Assembly: GCA_937952455.1 (NCBI GenBank)
Contig: CALFYU010000586.1
Coordinates: 1-27,629 of the forward strand
DNA length: 27,629 bases
Source of the DNA: an uncultured Planctomycetaceae bacterium
GTDB taxonomy: Bacteria > Planctomycetota > Planctomycetia > Planctomycetales > Planctomycetaceae
Direction of reading: 5' to 3'
Every line of letters starts with the position of its first letter. Position 1 is the first letter of the stretch. The notes beneath the pieces are model-generated. The model made no database searches. It was not told the origin of the DNA and was given only the letters and a program-made list of their open reading frames with translations. Both the position numbers and the translations under genes were made by a program. This document shows, piece after piece, positions 1 to 8,929 of this stretch.

Positions 1-1491
1 GACTCGGCGCTCAACGCGGCGGAGTCTTTACGTCCCCAGGGGCGATTTCGCTACGACGCCTCAATGGTGTTGGCCGGTTTGCTCGTGGCCGACAAGCGAG
101 ATCAGCAGGCGCAAAAACTCATCCAGGAACATCAGACGTCGTCGCTGATTGGCCGGGTGGCGGCCGACTTTTTCGTGGCCATGCAAGCCACCGATTTTGA
201 CTTCGGCCGAGCGGCCCAGGCGGCGCCGATCGGCGGTTGGCACGCGCCGCAATTTAGCGCGATTCCTGCCGAATTGATCACCCGCGGGGAAGCGGATGCC
301 GGGCTCCGCTGGACCAAGCTGGCGGAAAGTGACGAGCAGCGCGCGGAAGCAACCATGGTTTGGGCCCAGTTTCTGGTGGCGACGGCGCCCGCTGAAAAAA
401 TGGACGAACATCTCAAATCGATCGCCGCCGCCATCGAACCGTTGACCCCCGCGGGTCATGCATTGGTCCGAGGCCGGACGGCCTACGCCGCCTGGCAGCG
501 GGAGATCGCGGAAGTCGCCGCGGCCTGGGCCGCCGACGCCCGCACCGCGCTGGAAGGAGTTGAGGTTCCCCCGCCCGTAGCGTTCAAAGACAAACGGTCC
601 GTGATTCATTACCGAGACCCGGGCCGCGGCGCGATCCGCACCGCCGCCCGTGCGTCGGCCGAATTGGCCCGGCTTGAAATCGCGTTGGGCCAATCCGACC
701 GAGGGCTGGCCGCCTTGGAACGGGCTCTGCAATTCTGCCGGGCGCTCGCTCCAGCACCCGCAGCGGCCCAAGCCTTGTTGGATGAAATCAACACCGCCGG
801 ATCGTCACTGATTGAAGCGCAAATCAAAAGCGAATTGTCGCTTCCCAGCAACGACGAAGCCCGCACAGTCGCGGCCGATTACATTCGCATCTGCAAGGAG
901 CTCAAAAACCAAGCCGACGAGCGGTTTGAATTTCAGGTAGCTCTCCTAGAGGCGGCCATCACCCCCGAATCGCTGGATGCCATCGCGACATACGTGACCG
1001 ATCCCAATAAGACGCCCGGCGACGAATCGTTCGTGGACACGTCGTTGGCGTGGTTGTTGGTCGAGCATTACCAACGGGTCGGAAATACGGCGCGGGCGGA
1101 AGAGATTTACAAGATCATTCCTCAGAATTCAAATTCCAACGCTTGGCAGATTCCCGATATTCGTTGGCAGATTGCCAACGGCAATATGGACAATATTTCC
1201 GAGCGTCTCAATAGTCTCCCCTTCGCCGCTGAGCAGCGTGATCGCGCAGTGCATATCCTGTTAAGCGACCTCACCCGTCAGGGCCAATGGGAACAGGCTC
1301 TATCCATCGGTCGCAACCTCAGTGACGCGGGCTTGTCCGAAGACGTGCTGCTGTTGGTCTCCGCCCAGGCAACAGCGATGGGGCATGCCGAGGACATTCA
1401 AAAATTCATTACGCGGGTTGATCCGAAATATACCGAGAGCGTCTCGATGTACGCCGGGATCTTGTTGGGAAGCACCGTAGCTCCAAAATGA
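1..1491 (+). CDS. Helical-repeat (TPR-like) protein of unknown function, 5' end outside window
   Basis: The frame is open from base 1, so the ATG at 64 is probably internal and the true start lies upstream. The visible part is about 496 residues, ending at a TGA at 1489. It is rich in Ala, Leu and Glu and reads as successive amphipathic helices, for example around the stretch ending ALERALQFCRAL and again near GNTARAEEIYKII and QGQWEQALSIGRNL. These last two have the spacing of tetratricopeptide-type repeats. I see no catalytic motif and no membrane segment in the visible part. TPR-like proteins usually act as scaffolds in protein complexes; which complex this one serves cannot be told. The family is not recognised beyond the fold guess. 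A hairpin pair that could end transcription follows directly. Confidence 0.75.
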   Translation, partial: DSALNAAESLRPQGRFRYDASMVLAGLLVADKRDQQAQKLIQEHQTSSLIGRVAADFFVAMQATDFDFGRAAQAAPIGGWHAPQFSAIPAELITRGEADAGLRWTKLAESDEQRAEATMVWAQFLVATAPAEKMDEHLKSIAAAIEPLTPAGHALVRGRTAYAAWQREIAEVAAAWAADARTALEGVEVPPPVAFKDKRSVIHYRDPGRGAIRTAARASAELARLEIALGQSDRGLAALERALQFCRALAPAPAAAQALLDEINTAGSSLIEAQIKSELSLPSNDEARTVAADYIRICKELKNQADERFEFQVALLEAAITPESLDAIATYVTDPNKTPGDESFVDTSLAWLLVEHYQRVGNTARAEEIYKIIPQNSNSNAWQIPDIRWQIANGNMDNISERLNSLPFAAEQRDRAVHILLSDLTRQGQWEQALSIGRNLSDAGLSEDVLLLVSAQATAMGHAEDIQKFITRVDPKYTESVSMYAGILLGSTVAPK

Positions 1492-2042
1492 GCCTTCCCC
1501 GTGTCGATCCCGAGCGAGAATTGCCGCTCGGGTGCGAATCCTGTCGGGATTTTTGCCGCAGGCTTCCCTAATCTACCCAGCCGGAATAAAATCACGCCAC
1601 GAAATGAATTCGGACGGACCTGTGGTCCGGATTAGCGAAACTCAGGCGCTTCGTGCACTTGCCTCAGTTCGCGAAGATCTGCGGTTTCCGGCCAATGCGT
1701 TGATGGGAGAGTTCAGGATTTCTCGATAAGCCAAGCAGAGGTCATCTTCACCCCCGCAGATTTTCGGCGAATCGGGCGGCCATAAAAATGGCCGTGAGCC
1801 GTCGCAGCTTTCCGCACGTCACCGCCAGGCACCCGGCGACGTATTGAGTTTCGCAAACCAGGTGCGACAATTGGACTCGGGTCGAATTGACCTACCGAAT
1901 GAACCGATACCTCGCCGTTGGATTACGACGTCCCTGCTCAGTAAAAATGCGCGTCCTGGATTAAAGAACTTTTGATCACTGCCGGGAATCGCGCCAGCCA
2001 GACCACAGCCGAAGCCGCTGACATCGAATCAAGGAGTCCGGA
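1492..2042. other. Intergenic region of 551 bases, no convincing gene
   Basis: Apart from the possible terminator at its left end, it holds a 7-bp hairpin with an AAAA loop at 1777-1794 (CGGCCAT pairing with ATGGCCG). A 65-codon GTG-started frame at 1532-1729 has no ribosome binding site and overlaps the hairpin, so I do not call it. The last 15 bases hold the AAGGAG site of the next gene. No promoter could be placed with confidence. Confidence 0.5.
1509..1554 (+). terminator. Possible terminator: two hairpins then a short T run
   Basis: A perfect 8-bp stem (CCCGAGCG at 1509-1516 with CGCTCGGG at 1525-1532, 8-nt loop) is followed by a 5-bp stem (AATCC at 1537-1541 with GGATT at 1547-1551) that runs into TTT. 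It lies 18 bases after the stop of the preceding gene. The second stem is short, so termination strength is uncertain. Confidence 0.45.
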
Positions 2043-3809
2043 GTGGCCCGCATTCTTTCTTTTCTAGTCGCTTCGTTTGTTGCCGCCGCCGTAACGGCTC
2101 CCATGTCTCTCGCTCAGGAGGCGGCGTTGCCGGCTCCGCAAACCGCGGTTCCCGGCGGCCAAGAGCCGCGTCCGCTGGTGACAGTGATGGTGACCAGTGC
2201 CGATGAGTTCCTGAATGACCTGAAATTTCTGATGGGCGAAGGTCCGGATGCAGAAAAGGCACTGGAGAACCTGGAGGTCCTTTTGCTCGATCCCTATCTC
2301 GAGGGATTGAATAAAGACAAACCCCCCATGCCCCGCGACAAGCCGTCAGGTGCGGTTGTGTATTTGGAGAATGACACGCTGCAGTCGGTACTGATGTTTC
2401 CGGTGTCCCATCCGGGTGAGTTTTTTGACGTCATTTCCGACGTCGGCGTCGAAAGCGCCAAAGAGAGCGACGAATTTTACGCGATCAGCGGTGATATCTA
2501 CCAAGGGTATGCGCGGGTCACCAACGGCTATGTCTACATGGCCGAGTCCAAGGAACTGTTGCTCCGCGGGCTGCCTCAGCCCGAAGAGTTGTTTAAGGAC
2601 TTTTTGGATAAGAAGTACGATGTCGCGGCCGTGATCGACGGCACGTCGTCGACAACCGAACAGCGGCGAACGGCCTTTGAAAAATTCCGCAAAGAAACCA
2701 CTGCCTCGCTGGAAAAAATGAAAGAGGAATCGGAGCTGGACTTCAAGATTCGCAAGGCGATGATCGAGTTTCAACTCGACGAGATTGAGCGTTTCTTTTC
2801 TGAATCCAAACACATCGAACTGGGTTGGGTGACCGACGTGAACGCCAAGCAGGGTTTGGCGCACGTCGAATTGGAAGCTCTTCCCGATACGTCGCTGGCG
2901 AAAACCATCGAAGTGCTGGAACAGACTGACGGCAACGCCAACACGTCGATGCCCGGCGATTACGTCAGTTACGGCTCCAGCCATTTTCTATTCGACGAGA
3001 TGCGGCAAACGCACATGCTGGCCCTGTCGGATTTGCTGCGCCAAAAGGCGCACGAAGAGATCGCCTCGGACAAGCAGATCGCAGATAAAGACAAAGAGAA
3101 CGCCAACAAGGTTGCCGACCTGCTGTTTGATTTGATGAACGCCAACACCCAGGACGGAACGCTATTTGGCTGGTTGAAGGTGCTCAAAAACGAAAAGTCC
3201 CAGCACACGCTATTGGGGACGACCACCGTCAAGGACGTGCCGAAGGTCGTCACGGTGCTGACCGACGGCGGCGTGGGCGAAATGAACATCGAGTCGATCG
3301 ACGAGAAGGCGGACATTCACAAGGTGCAGTTATACGGCGACTATTCGGGCCTCAAAGGCCAATTCGGCGATGATTTGGCACTCTATTTTGTGACCGGCAA
3401 GGGAGACCTGAAGGACCGGCTCTGGATCGGCATGGGGCATAACGCGATCGACGAACTGAAAAAGGCCGTCGCCGCCAACGAACAGGCGGGACCGGTCGCG
3501 GCTCAACTTCGCATCAAAGTCGGGTCGTGGGTTGACGCCCTGGTCGCTGAAGAAAGCAAAAAGCCGGAGGAGGAACCGAAAGAGTCCACGCGGAGGATCC
3601 GCCGCCGCAGCCGCCGCCGCGTTAAGAAAGAAGAATACGACGTCGGCCGCGTGGCGTGGCAGACACTGGCCAACGCCGAAGACGACATTTTGGTGCTCAC
3701 CTTGGAAAAGGTCGGGGAAAATCGCGTCGTAGTCCATGAAGACGTTGATACCGGCTTGCTGCGATTCATCGGCAAGGTGCTGGCACACGAGATCAACGCG
3801 AGTTTCTGA
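2043..3809 (+). CDS. Exported protein of unknown function with an Arg-rich segment
   Basis: 588 residues. The GTG at 2043 is chosen because AAGGAG (2031-2036) sits six bases upstream and translation begins with a signal peptide: basic start, hydrophobic core LVASFVAAAVTAPM, and an Ala-Gln-Glu cleavage region near residue 25. The mature part alternates predicted strands with long charged helices, for example residues 215-260, rich in Glu and Lys. An unusual patch, RRIRRRSRRRVKK, lies at about residues 517-529, flanked by acidic stretches. No enzyme motif is visible. Overall composition and layout resemble the 639-residue exported protein encoded at 11931-13850, but I see no clear shared motif. 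The cytochrome gene starts 110 bases downstream on the same strand, so the two could be co-transcribed. Function unknown. Confidence 0.85.
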   Translation: MARILSFLVASFVAAAVTAPMSLAQEAALPAPQTAVPGGQEPRPLVTVMVTSADEFLNDLKFLMGEGPDAEKALENLEVLLLDPYLEGLNKDKPPMPRDKPSGAVVYLENDTLQSVLMFPVSHPGEFFDVISDVGVESAKESDEFYAISGDIYQGYARVTNGYVYMAESKELLLRGLPQPEELFKDFLDKKYDVAAVIDGTSSTTEQRRTAFEKFRKETTASLEKMKEESELDFKIRKAMIEFQLDEIERFFSESKHIELGWVTDVNAKQGLAHVELEALPDTSLAKTIEVLEQTDGNANTSMPGDYVSYGSSHFLFDEMRQTHMLALSDLLRQKAHEEIASDKQIADKDKENANKVADLLFDLMNANTQDGTLFGWLKVLKNEKSQHTLLGTTTVKDVPKVVTVLTDGGVGEMNIESIDEKADIHKVQLYGDYSGLKGQFGDDLALYFVTGKGDLKDRLWIGMGHNAIDELKKAVAANEQAGPVAAQLRIKVGSWVDALVAEESKKPEEEPKESTRRIRRRSRRRVKKEEYDVGRVAWQTLANAEDDILVLTLEKVGENRVVVHEDVDTGLLRFIGKVLAHEINASF

Positions 3810-3919
3810 TCCTCCCACCGCGCACGATTTTGAAACCGGTCGCAACGGGACCGCCGCCGTCGCACGCGTTCTCCGCGGCGCAAAGCTCGACACCACGTTC
3901 TACCCGAAGGAGCCATCCC

Positions 3920-4681
3920 ATGCCGAAGTACACCGCCTTGGCCCTGTGCGGCGCCCTGTTCGTCACCGCTGCGGCGTATTCTGCCGACGGAGATCAACAA
4001 CAACAGAAAATGTCGGAGGTGGCTCCGGCGGAGAGTTTGCAGGCGGCGGCGGTTGATAAGATTGAAAATCTGCAAAAGTACGTCGCCGACGCCGATACGT
4101 TCGGCAAGTCGGGGCGGAATTTGAAACGCGATGCGGGAGTATTGGCCGTCTTGGCACAGGCGATCGCCGAACATGATCAGGACAGTTCACTCAAGAAGTC
4201 GGCGATCCCGCTTCGCGACGCCGCGCTGAAACTGGCGGCTGCCACATCGCACAGCGACGCGGCACAGTCATTCGAGTCGATTACCGCCGCCCAGGCAGGT
4301 CAGGCGGGGGACGGTGAATTGAACCGTGATTGGGCACAACTGATCGACTTTGATAGTTTGATGGCCGAGGTCAATCTGCGCAATCGAAACGTCGGCCGCT
4401 CCGAGCGCAAAATGCGCCGCGGACTGGGTCAACAGGCCCGCGACGAAGCGGCCCGCGACGCCGACATCCTGGCGGTGCTGAGCCTGGTCGTCCAGGCCGA
4501 CACGCACGAGATCAAAGAGGGCGGCGATGTTGCCGGCTGGAAGAAATACGCAGCCGACGAGCGGACCGCGGCGATCGAAACGGCCGCCGCCTTTCGCACG
4601 AACGACGCCAAAGGCGTGCAATCCGCGTATGCCGCGCTGCGCAAGTCATGCAGTGGCTGCCACAAGGATTATCGCGAATAG
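3920..4681 (+). CDS. Cytochrome c'-like (class II) periplasmic haem protein
   Basis: 253 residues from the ATG at 3920, which has GAAGGAG at 3906-3912; an in-frame TTG at 3830 would place 30 residues ahead of the signal peptide and is rejected. Residues 1-21 form a signal peptide (LALCGALFVTAAAYSA). The single haem-attachment motif CSGCH is at 244-248, five residues from the end. That C-terminal CxxCH position is the mark of class II cytochromes c (four-helix cytochrome c'). The usual family length is about 130 residues. Here residues 68-120 and 177-240 look like two copies of the same helical unit (RDAGVLAVLAQAI against RDADILAVLSLVV), and only the second copy keeps the haem site. Probable role: periplasmic electron transfer or gas/ligand binding; partner unknown. 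The stop is TAG. Confidence 0.8.
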   Translation: MPKYTALALCGALFVTAAAYSADGDQQQQKMSEVAPAESLQAAAVDKIENLQKYVADADTFGKSGRNLKRDAGVLAVLAQAIAEHDQDSSLKKSAIPLRDAALKLAAATSHSDAAQSFESITAAQAGQAGDGELNRDWAQLIDFDSLMAEVNLRNRNVGRSERKMRRGLGQQARDEAARDADILAVLSLVVQADTHEIKEGGDVAGWKKYAADERTAAIETAAAFRTNDAKGVQSAYAALRKSCSGCHKDYRE

Positions 4682-4722
4682 CCGCCCCGAATGCGGACAT
4701 GTTTCGTCGGACGGCATATTCA

Positions 4723-5787
4723 TCAGTCACGCCAGAACACGGTCGCGGGCGTGAGTTCCCCGTCTTGCTGGACGTAGACCGTCGATCCCGGTTCGAGGTG
4801 ATTGCGACGAAGATAGGCCAGCGCCACCGGCAGGTCATTCTGATAGCAAAACGCGGCCGAGGTGATCTTGCCGATGGGGCTGCCCCCGTCATGGCCGACG
4901 ATCGGCGTTTCCGGCGCGGGGACCGGGCCGGTGGCCAGCCGCAGGCCCCGCAATTCGCGGTTGACGTGCCCCAGGGCATCGATGCGGGCGATCGGTTCCT
5001 GCCCGAGATAGCACCCTTTGCTGAAGCTGATTGCCTGCGCTGTACGGCCGACTTCCTGGGCCAGGTTGTCGTCCGTGATGTCCGCGCGGTCCCAAGGCAT
5101 ACAAGCCTCGATGCGTTGCGCGTGGAAGGCCTGGCTGCCGACCGGTCGGAAGCCGGCGTCGACCAGCCGCGTCCAGATCGCAGGCAGTTCCTCGCGCGGG
5201 GCGACCAAGGCGAAACCGGGTTGGGAGGTCCAATCGATCCGACGCAACTGAAACGCGATGCCGTCGACATTGGCCTCACGATGACCCATCGGCGGAAGTT
5301 CCTCGGCCGCAACACCGCGATCGACCAGCCGCTGCGCGCAATCCGGACCCGTTAACAAAAGCTCGCCCCAATCGTGGGAGCGCCGGGCGATCTCAACGTC
5401 CTCGGTGATACGGTATTTACCGAGATGCGCCGCAATGACCTCTTCGGTGCCGGCCGCTGCCTCGAGCAACAACCGCTCGTCGTCTGCAAACACGAATAGG
5501 TGCGCGAGCACCTTGCCTTGAAGAGAGGTCAGGAACGCTTCGCAGCCCTTTCCGCTTTCCAGCGCCATAATGTCGTTCGTGCAAAAATTCTGCAGGAACT
5601 TCATCCGGTCCCGCCCGGTCAACTCGAGGTGGCATCGTTGGGAAAAATCAACCAGTCCTGCTTCGGCACCGGCGATTGCATATTCCCCGTGCGGGTTGCC
5701 GTAGTTGAGCGGCGCAGTGCTCAAATCGTCGGCAAAAACAGCGCCGGCCTGCTTTTGTAGATCGGCGAGTGTGACGGCCAGTGACAC
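4723..5787 (-). CDS. ygfZ: YgfZ/GcvT-type folate-binding protein
   Basis: 354 residues with a GTG start at 5787; AGGAC lies about eight bases upstream and no in-frame ATG precedes it. The N-terminal two thirds follow the GcvT (aminomethyltransferase) fold, with LVDFSQRCHLELTGRDRMKFLQ at about 45-66 (shown in part). The diagnostic YgfZ motif KGCYLGQE is at 257-264, followed by a C-terminal barrel-like tail. In the YgfZ family this motif holds the conserved Cys. The family binds tetrahydrofolate and helps assemble or repair certain iron-sulfur enzymes; that role is known for the family, not shown here. It is not the glycine-cleavage GcvT, because that enzyme lacks the KGCYxGQE motif and no gcvH or gcvP is nearby. 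It converges on the cytochrome gene with 41 bases between stops, and lies 127 bases after the phosphatase gene on the same strand. Confidence 0.85.
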   Translation of the reverse strand: MSLAVTLADLQKQAGAVFADDLSTAPLNYGNPHGEYAIAGAEAGLVDFSQRCHLELTGRDRMKFLQNFCTNDIMALESGKGCEAFLTSLQGKVLAHLFVFADDERLLLEAAAGTEEVIAAHLGKYRITEDVEIARRSHDWGELLLTGPDCAQRLVDRGVAAEELPPMGHREANVDGIAFQLRRIDWTSQPGFALVAPREELPAIWTRLVDAGFRPVGSQAFHAQRIEACMPWDRADITDDNLAQEVGRTAQAISFSKGCYLGQEPIARIDALGHVNRELRGLRLATGPVPAPETPIVGHDGGSPIGKITSAAFCYQNDLPVALAYLRRNHLEPGSTVYVQQDGELTPATVFWRD

Positions 5788-5914
5788 GGTGCATGTCCTA
5801 GTAAGCGTGTGGAGGGTTTCCCGGAATACTTGCGTACGGCGGCGTTGATTCTAACGCAATCGCCGCTGCGGCGCAAACACCCCCGGGCCATGGCGTCGGC
5901 GATTTTTTCAGGCG

Positions 5915-6637
5915 TCAGTCGGCTCCGACGGCCAGTGGAATCGGTTGCGGCTTGGGGTCGTTGGGCGATTCGCGGAGCACGCCCCAACGGCTGGCTTGCC
6001 AGACGTCGCCGGTGGCGACCTCCAGCGCTGTCAGCCAGCCGTAGCTATAACAAGCCGTGTCGATGCATGTGACGTATCCCAGGTCAAGGACCTCGCCGTC
6101 GCGCTGCTCCGTGTGGCCGACGATGACCGTTTTCCCCGACATGTGCGGCCCCGGAGGATGTTCGTCGAGCAGCGACCAACGGAGCACATACTCCGGCCAA
6201 TGTTCGGGCGGTTCGTCCGACAGATAGTTCGCATGCACGAACAGATTGTTGTCGGTCTCGTAGTAGTCGCGGCAACTACGGATGAAGGCCAGGTGTTCCT
6301 GCGGGATCACGTCGATGTCGCCGCAAAACTTGTAGGAATTGAGCGTCTGCACGCCGCCACACATCAGCCAGGTATTTCGGGCCCGTTCGCTGTCGAGCGC
6401 CGCGAGCAGCATTTCCTCATGATTTCCCTTGATCATGATCAGCCGGCACCGGGCACTGAGGGCGATCAGCGTCTCAATCACCTCTTTGGATTCGCGCCCC
6501 TGGTCGATGAAGTCGCCCAGGCAGACGATCGTGTCATCGGGTCGGGGATCAACCGCCGCCAATATCGTCTCCAGCGCGTGGACGCACCCGTGGATGTCGC
6601 CAATCGCCACGACGCGGTTTGGAGGGGCAATCCCCAT
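5915..6637 (-). CDS. PPP-family metallophosphoesterase (serine/threonine phosphatase-like)
   Basis: 240 residues from the ATG at 6637, which has AGAAGGGA about eight bases upstream; the longer frame from 6724 adds 29 residues with no family match. All metal-binding motifs of the PPP family are in place: GDIHG (13-17), GDFIDQG (41-47), GNHE (71-74), then two later His positions in LFVHAN and VIVGHTEQ. In GDxVDRG the Arg is replaced by Gln, which is common in bacterial members such as diadenosine tetraphosphatases and PrpA-like enzymes. Cytoplasmic, using two metal ions; substrate could be phosphoproteins or dinucleotide polyphosphates. It is the first gene of a minus-strand pair with the YgfZ-like gene, and is divergent from the Nramp-like gene. 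Confidence 0.88.
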   Translation of the reverse strand: MGIAPPNRVVAIGDIHGCVHALETILAAVDPRPDDTIVCLGDFIDQGRESKEVIETLIALSARCRLIMIKGNHEEMLLAALDSERARNTWLMCGGVQTLNSYKFCGDIDVIPQEHLAFIRSCRDYYETDNNLFVHANYLSDEPPEHWPEYVLRWSLLDEHPPGPHMSGKTVIVGHTEQRDGEVLDLGYVTCIDTACYSYGWLTALEVATGDVWQASRWGVLRESPNDPKPQPIPLAVGAD

Positions 6638-7103
6638 CGCGAGATTCCCTTCTGGGAGACAGCACAGACGTTTACTGAGCGGATGCGGTTTCCCGACTAT
6701 CCCACATTCCGCAACTCGTATCAAGAGGCGAGGTTATGTGAATGGCGATTGCAAAGGCCAATTGCCGCGACCGTTCCGATAGGAGCCGACTCGGCGGCCC
6801 CCATCAGTTGCCTCAGTGCAATTGCGACCGGTCGTGCCATGCAAACAATTGAAAATAATAACGGGCCGACTCAGTTTGTTTTTCGGAGGCATGCGCTGGA
6901 GTTGAATAGTGACCACACATTAGGATGCAGGGCCGCTGTGCAATCGCGTGCAAATATCGTCACAAAAAACTGGCTATTTTCATCCGGCCCGCTGGACGCC
7001 GGTTGCGAATAACCATTAGAATGTAGCGCACATCAAGAACAGACGCATTTCCCGGCGAAGTTCAGGCTGAAACAAATCTGTACCGAAAATCTGAACCCAA
7101 TTT
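6638..7103. other. Divergent intergenic region, 466 bases
   Basis: This stretch must hold promoters for the phosphatase (-) and the transporter (+). On the plus strand TAGAAT (7017-7022) with TGGACG 18 bases upstream (6993-6998) is a weak promoter candidate, about 80 bases before the transporter start. Open frames crossing it have no ribosome binding sites and no family match. It is more AT-rich near 6840-6910 than the genes around it. Confidence 0.4.
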
Positions 7104-8885
7104 ATGAGTGATGCGACGAAAGCGCCGCGCGATGAATCCGGCCCAGATGATGATCTGGTCCCGGACGAGGTCATCCCGCATCGGAACTTACCGCCGCTAC
7201 GCTATCGCGACCTGCCGAATCCAATTCCATGGAGGAAGATGATTGGCCCCAGCATCATGCTGGCGGGGTTATCACTCGGATCTGGCGAGTTCGTGTTGTG
7301 GCCCTACATCACTTACAAAGCGGGATTCATATTCTTCTGGGCCTGCGTATTGGGGGTCATCACCCAGTATTTCCTCAATATGGAAATTGAGCGGTGGACG
7401 CTGGTCACCGGCGAAAGCGCGATCACAGGGTTTTGCCGGCTTAGCCGAGTGTGGGTGCCGGTGATGCTGCTGTTGAATATTGTCCCGTGGGCGTGGCCGG
7501 GCTGGGCGACGGGGGCGGGGACGCTGCTGAGTTGGACGCTGTTCGAGCCGGTTGTCCGGGCTGACGTGGAATTCGCAGATGTTGCCGATGTTGCGGTCCC
7601 CTCAGGGCTATCCGGCCAAGCGACAATTCGACACGCGTCGGTCGACAGCGATGCGACTATTCTCACGTGGCGAGGACCGATGACCGAGGATCAGCGGCGG
7701 GAACTGGCGTCCGCCAGCGCCTCTCCTGGGTTTCAATCCGCGGTCGCGAAGCTGTTTGCAAACGTCACTGACAAAGTGGATGTCGCCTACGACGCGCCGT
7801 ACGTCGCCTATTTCGGCATAGCAGGGTTGCTGCTGGTTGGCGGAATCCTGACAGCCGGCCCGGTGGTCTACAACACAGTCGAACGCATTCAAACGATCTT
7901 GGTGGGATTGATCTTTGTGATAGCGGTCGTGTTGGGGGTGATGATCATCAAGCCCTATGCGATCGAGCAAATGCTGCGGGGCACCATCAGCCTGGGGCAG
8001 ATGCCGCCGGCGAGCAGCGGGCTGAGCACGATGGCCCTGCTCGGCGCCTTGGCGTTTGCCGGCGCGGGGGGGACGATGAACCTCGGCCAAAGCAACTTTA
8101 TCAAGGACAAGGGCTATGGAATGGGGCAGTACATCGGCCGCATCACCAGTCCCCTCACCGGTCAAGAAGAGGCGATCAGCGACGTCGGCTATCACTTCCG
8201 GCACACCGATGAGAACATGGCCCGTTGGCGGCATTGGTGGCGCGCGGCGGGCATTGAGCATTTCTTGAGCTTCTTCCTCACCTGCCTGATTTGCCTGGTG
8301 TTATTGACGCTGGTTTCGTACTCGCTCTTTTACGACGCGCAAGGAAACCCGGTACCCGGTACCGAACGGTACGGAGAGGGATTGGGGTTCATCTGGGGGC
8401 AGACGGAATTGATCGGCGCGCGGCTGGGGGTGGCGGCCAAGTATGCGTTTTTGCTGATGGGCATCGCCATCTTGCTCACGACAGAATTCGGCGTGCTGGA
8501 TGCGACGGCCCGGATCTCCACCGACATCGTCAAAGTGAACCTGCTCCGCGACAACGACCGCTGGTCGGCCAGCCGGCTGTATTTTCTATTTCTTTGGGGC
8601 GAGATCCTGCTCGGGTCCTGCATCTTGCTGTATGGCGCTTTTGATGCGTCATTCAAGGAACCGCTGTTCTTGCTGAAGACCTCCGCCGCAATGAACGGGG
8701 GCGTGATGCTGATCTATTCGGTTTTGCTGCTGTATTTGAACAACAAGATTCTCTCACGGAGTCTGTCGATGACGCCGCTGAGATTTGTGGCGATCATCTG
8801 GTCCTGCGCATTTTTTGGTTACTTCACATTGCAGGCATTGCAGATATCGGTGTTGCCTTATTTGTTTGGTCTGATGACCAGTTGA
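7104..8885 (+). CDS. Divergent Nramp-like membrane transporter
   Basis: 593 residues from the ATG at 7104; no strong Shine-Dalgarno site. About eleven hydrophobic segments are visible. The first (residues 46-72) and the sixth-equivalent region (310-345) match the Nramp (NRAMP/MntH) pattern GP-x-hydrophobic. The residues that bind metal in Nramp carriers are changed, however: the helix-1 DPGN motif is replaced by SLGSGE at about 57-62, and the helix-6 MPH motif by GGTMNLGQSNF at about 322-332. A soluble insertion occupies roughly residues 151-231, between two membrane segments, and the N-terminal 40 residues are hydrophilic and acidic. The carrier therefore probably moves something other than Mn or Fe, or moves it differently. 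The next gene, for an exported propeller protein, starts 44 bases downstream and is likely co-transcribed. Confidence 0.8.
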   Translation: MSDATKAPRDESGPDDDLVPDEVIPHRNLPPLRYRDLPNPIPWRKMIGPSIMLAGLSLGSGEFVLWPYITYKAGFIFFWACVLGVITQYFLNMEIERWTLVTGESAITGFCRLSRVWVPVMLLLNIVPWAWPGWATGAGTLLSWTLFEPVVRADVEFADVADVAVPSGLSGQATIRHASVDSDATILTWRGPMTEDQRRELASASASPGFQSAVAKLFANVTDKVDVAYDAPYVAYFGIAGLLLVGGILTAGPVVYNTVERIQTILVGLIFVIAVVLGVMIIKPYAIEQMLRGTISLGQMPPASSGLSTMALLGALAFAGAGGTMNLGQSNFIKDKGYGMGQYIGRITSPLTGQEEAISDVGYHFRHTDENMARWRHWWRAAGIEHFLSFFLTCLICLVLLTLVSYSLFYDAQGNPVPGTERYGEGLGFIWGQTELIGARLGVAAKYAFLLMGIAILLTTEFGVLDATARISTDIVKVNLLRDNDRWSASRLYFLFLWGEILLGSCILLYGAFDASFKEPLFLLKTSAAMNGGVMLIYSVLLLYLNNKILSRSLSMTPLRFVAIIWSCAFFGYFTLQALQISVLPYLFGLMTS

Positions 8886-8929
8886 TTTTTTCGTCCCCGG
8901 GGCCAAATCGGGGACCAAAGGATTCCCTC

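Noticed and set aside
1525..1545. tRNA T-arm-like string GGTGCGAATCC
   Set aside because: No acceptor stem, D-arm or anticodon arm can be built around it; the bases fit a hairpin pair after a gene.
1532..1729. Possible 65-residue protein in the first intergenic region
   Set aside because: GTG start inside a hairpin arm, no ribosome binding site, no recognisable sequence.
4723..5787. Glycine cleavage T protein (GcvT)
   Set aside because: The KGCYLGQE motif is that of YgfZ, and no gcvH or gcvP genes lie nearby.
5945..7012. Open frame of 355 codons on the plus strand over the phosphatase gene
   Set aside because: The opposite strand carries all PPP phosphatase motifs; this frame has none and runs into the intergenic region.
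8882..8929. Earlier start for the VCBS protein at 8882
   Set aside because: It would place 16 polar residues ahead of a clear signal peptide and overlap the transporter stop; the ATG at 8930 has its own AAAGGA.
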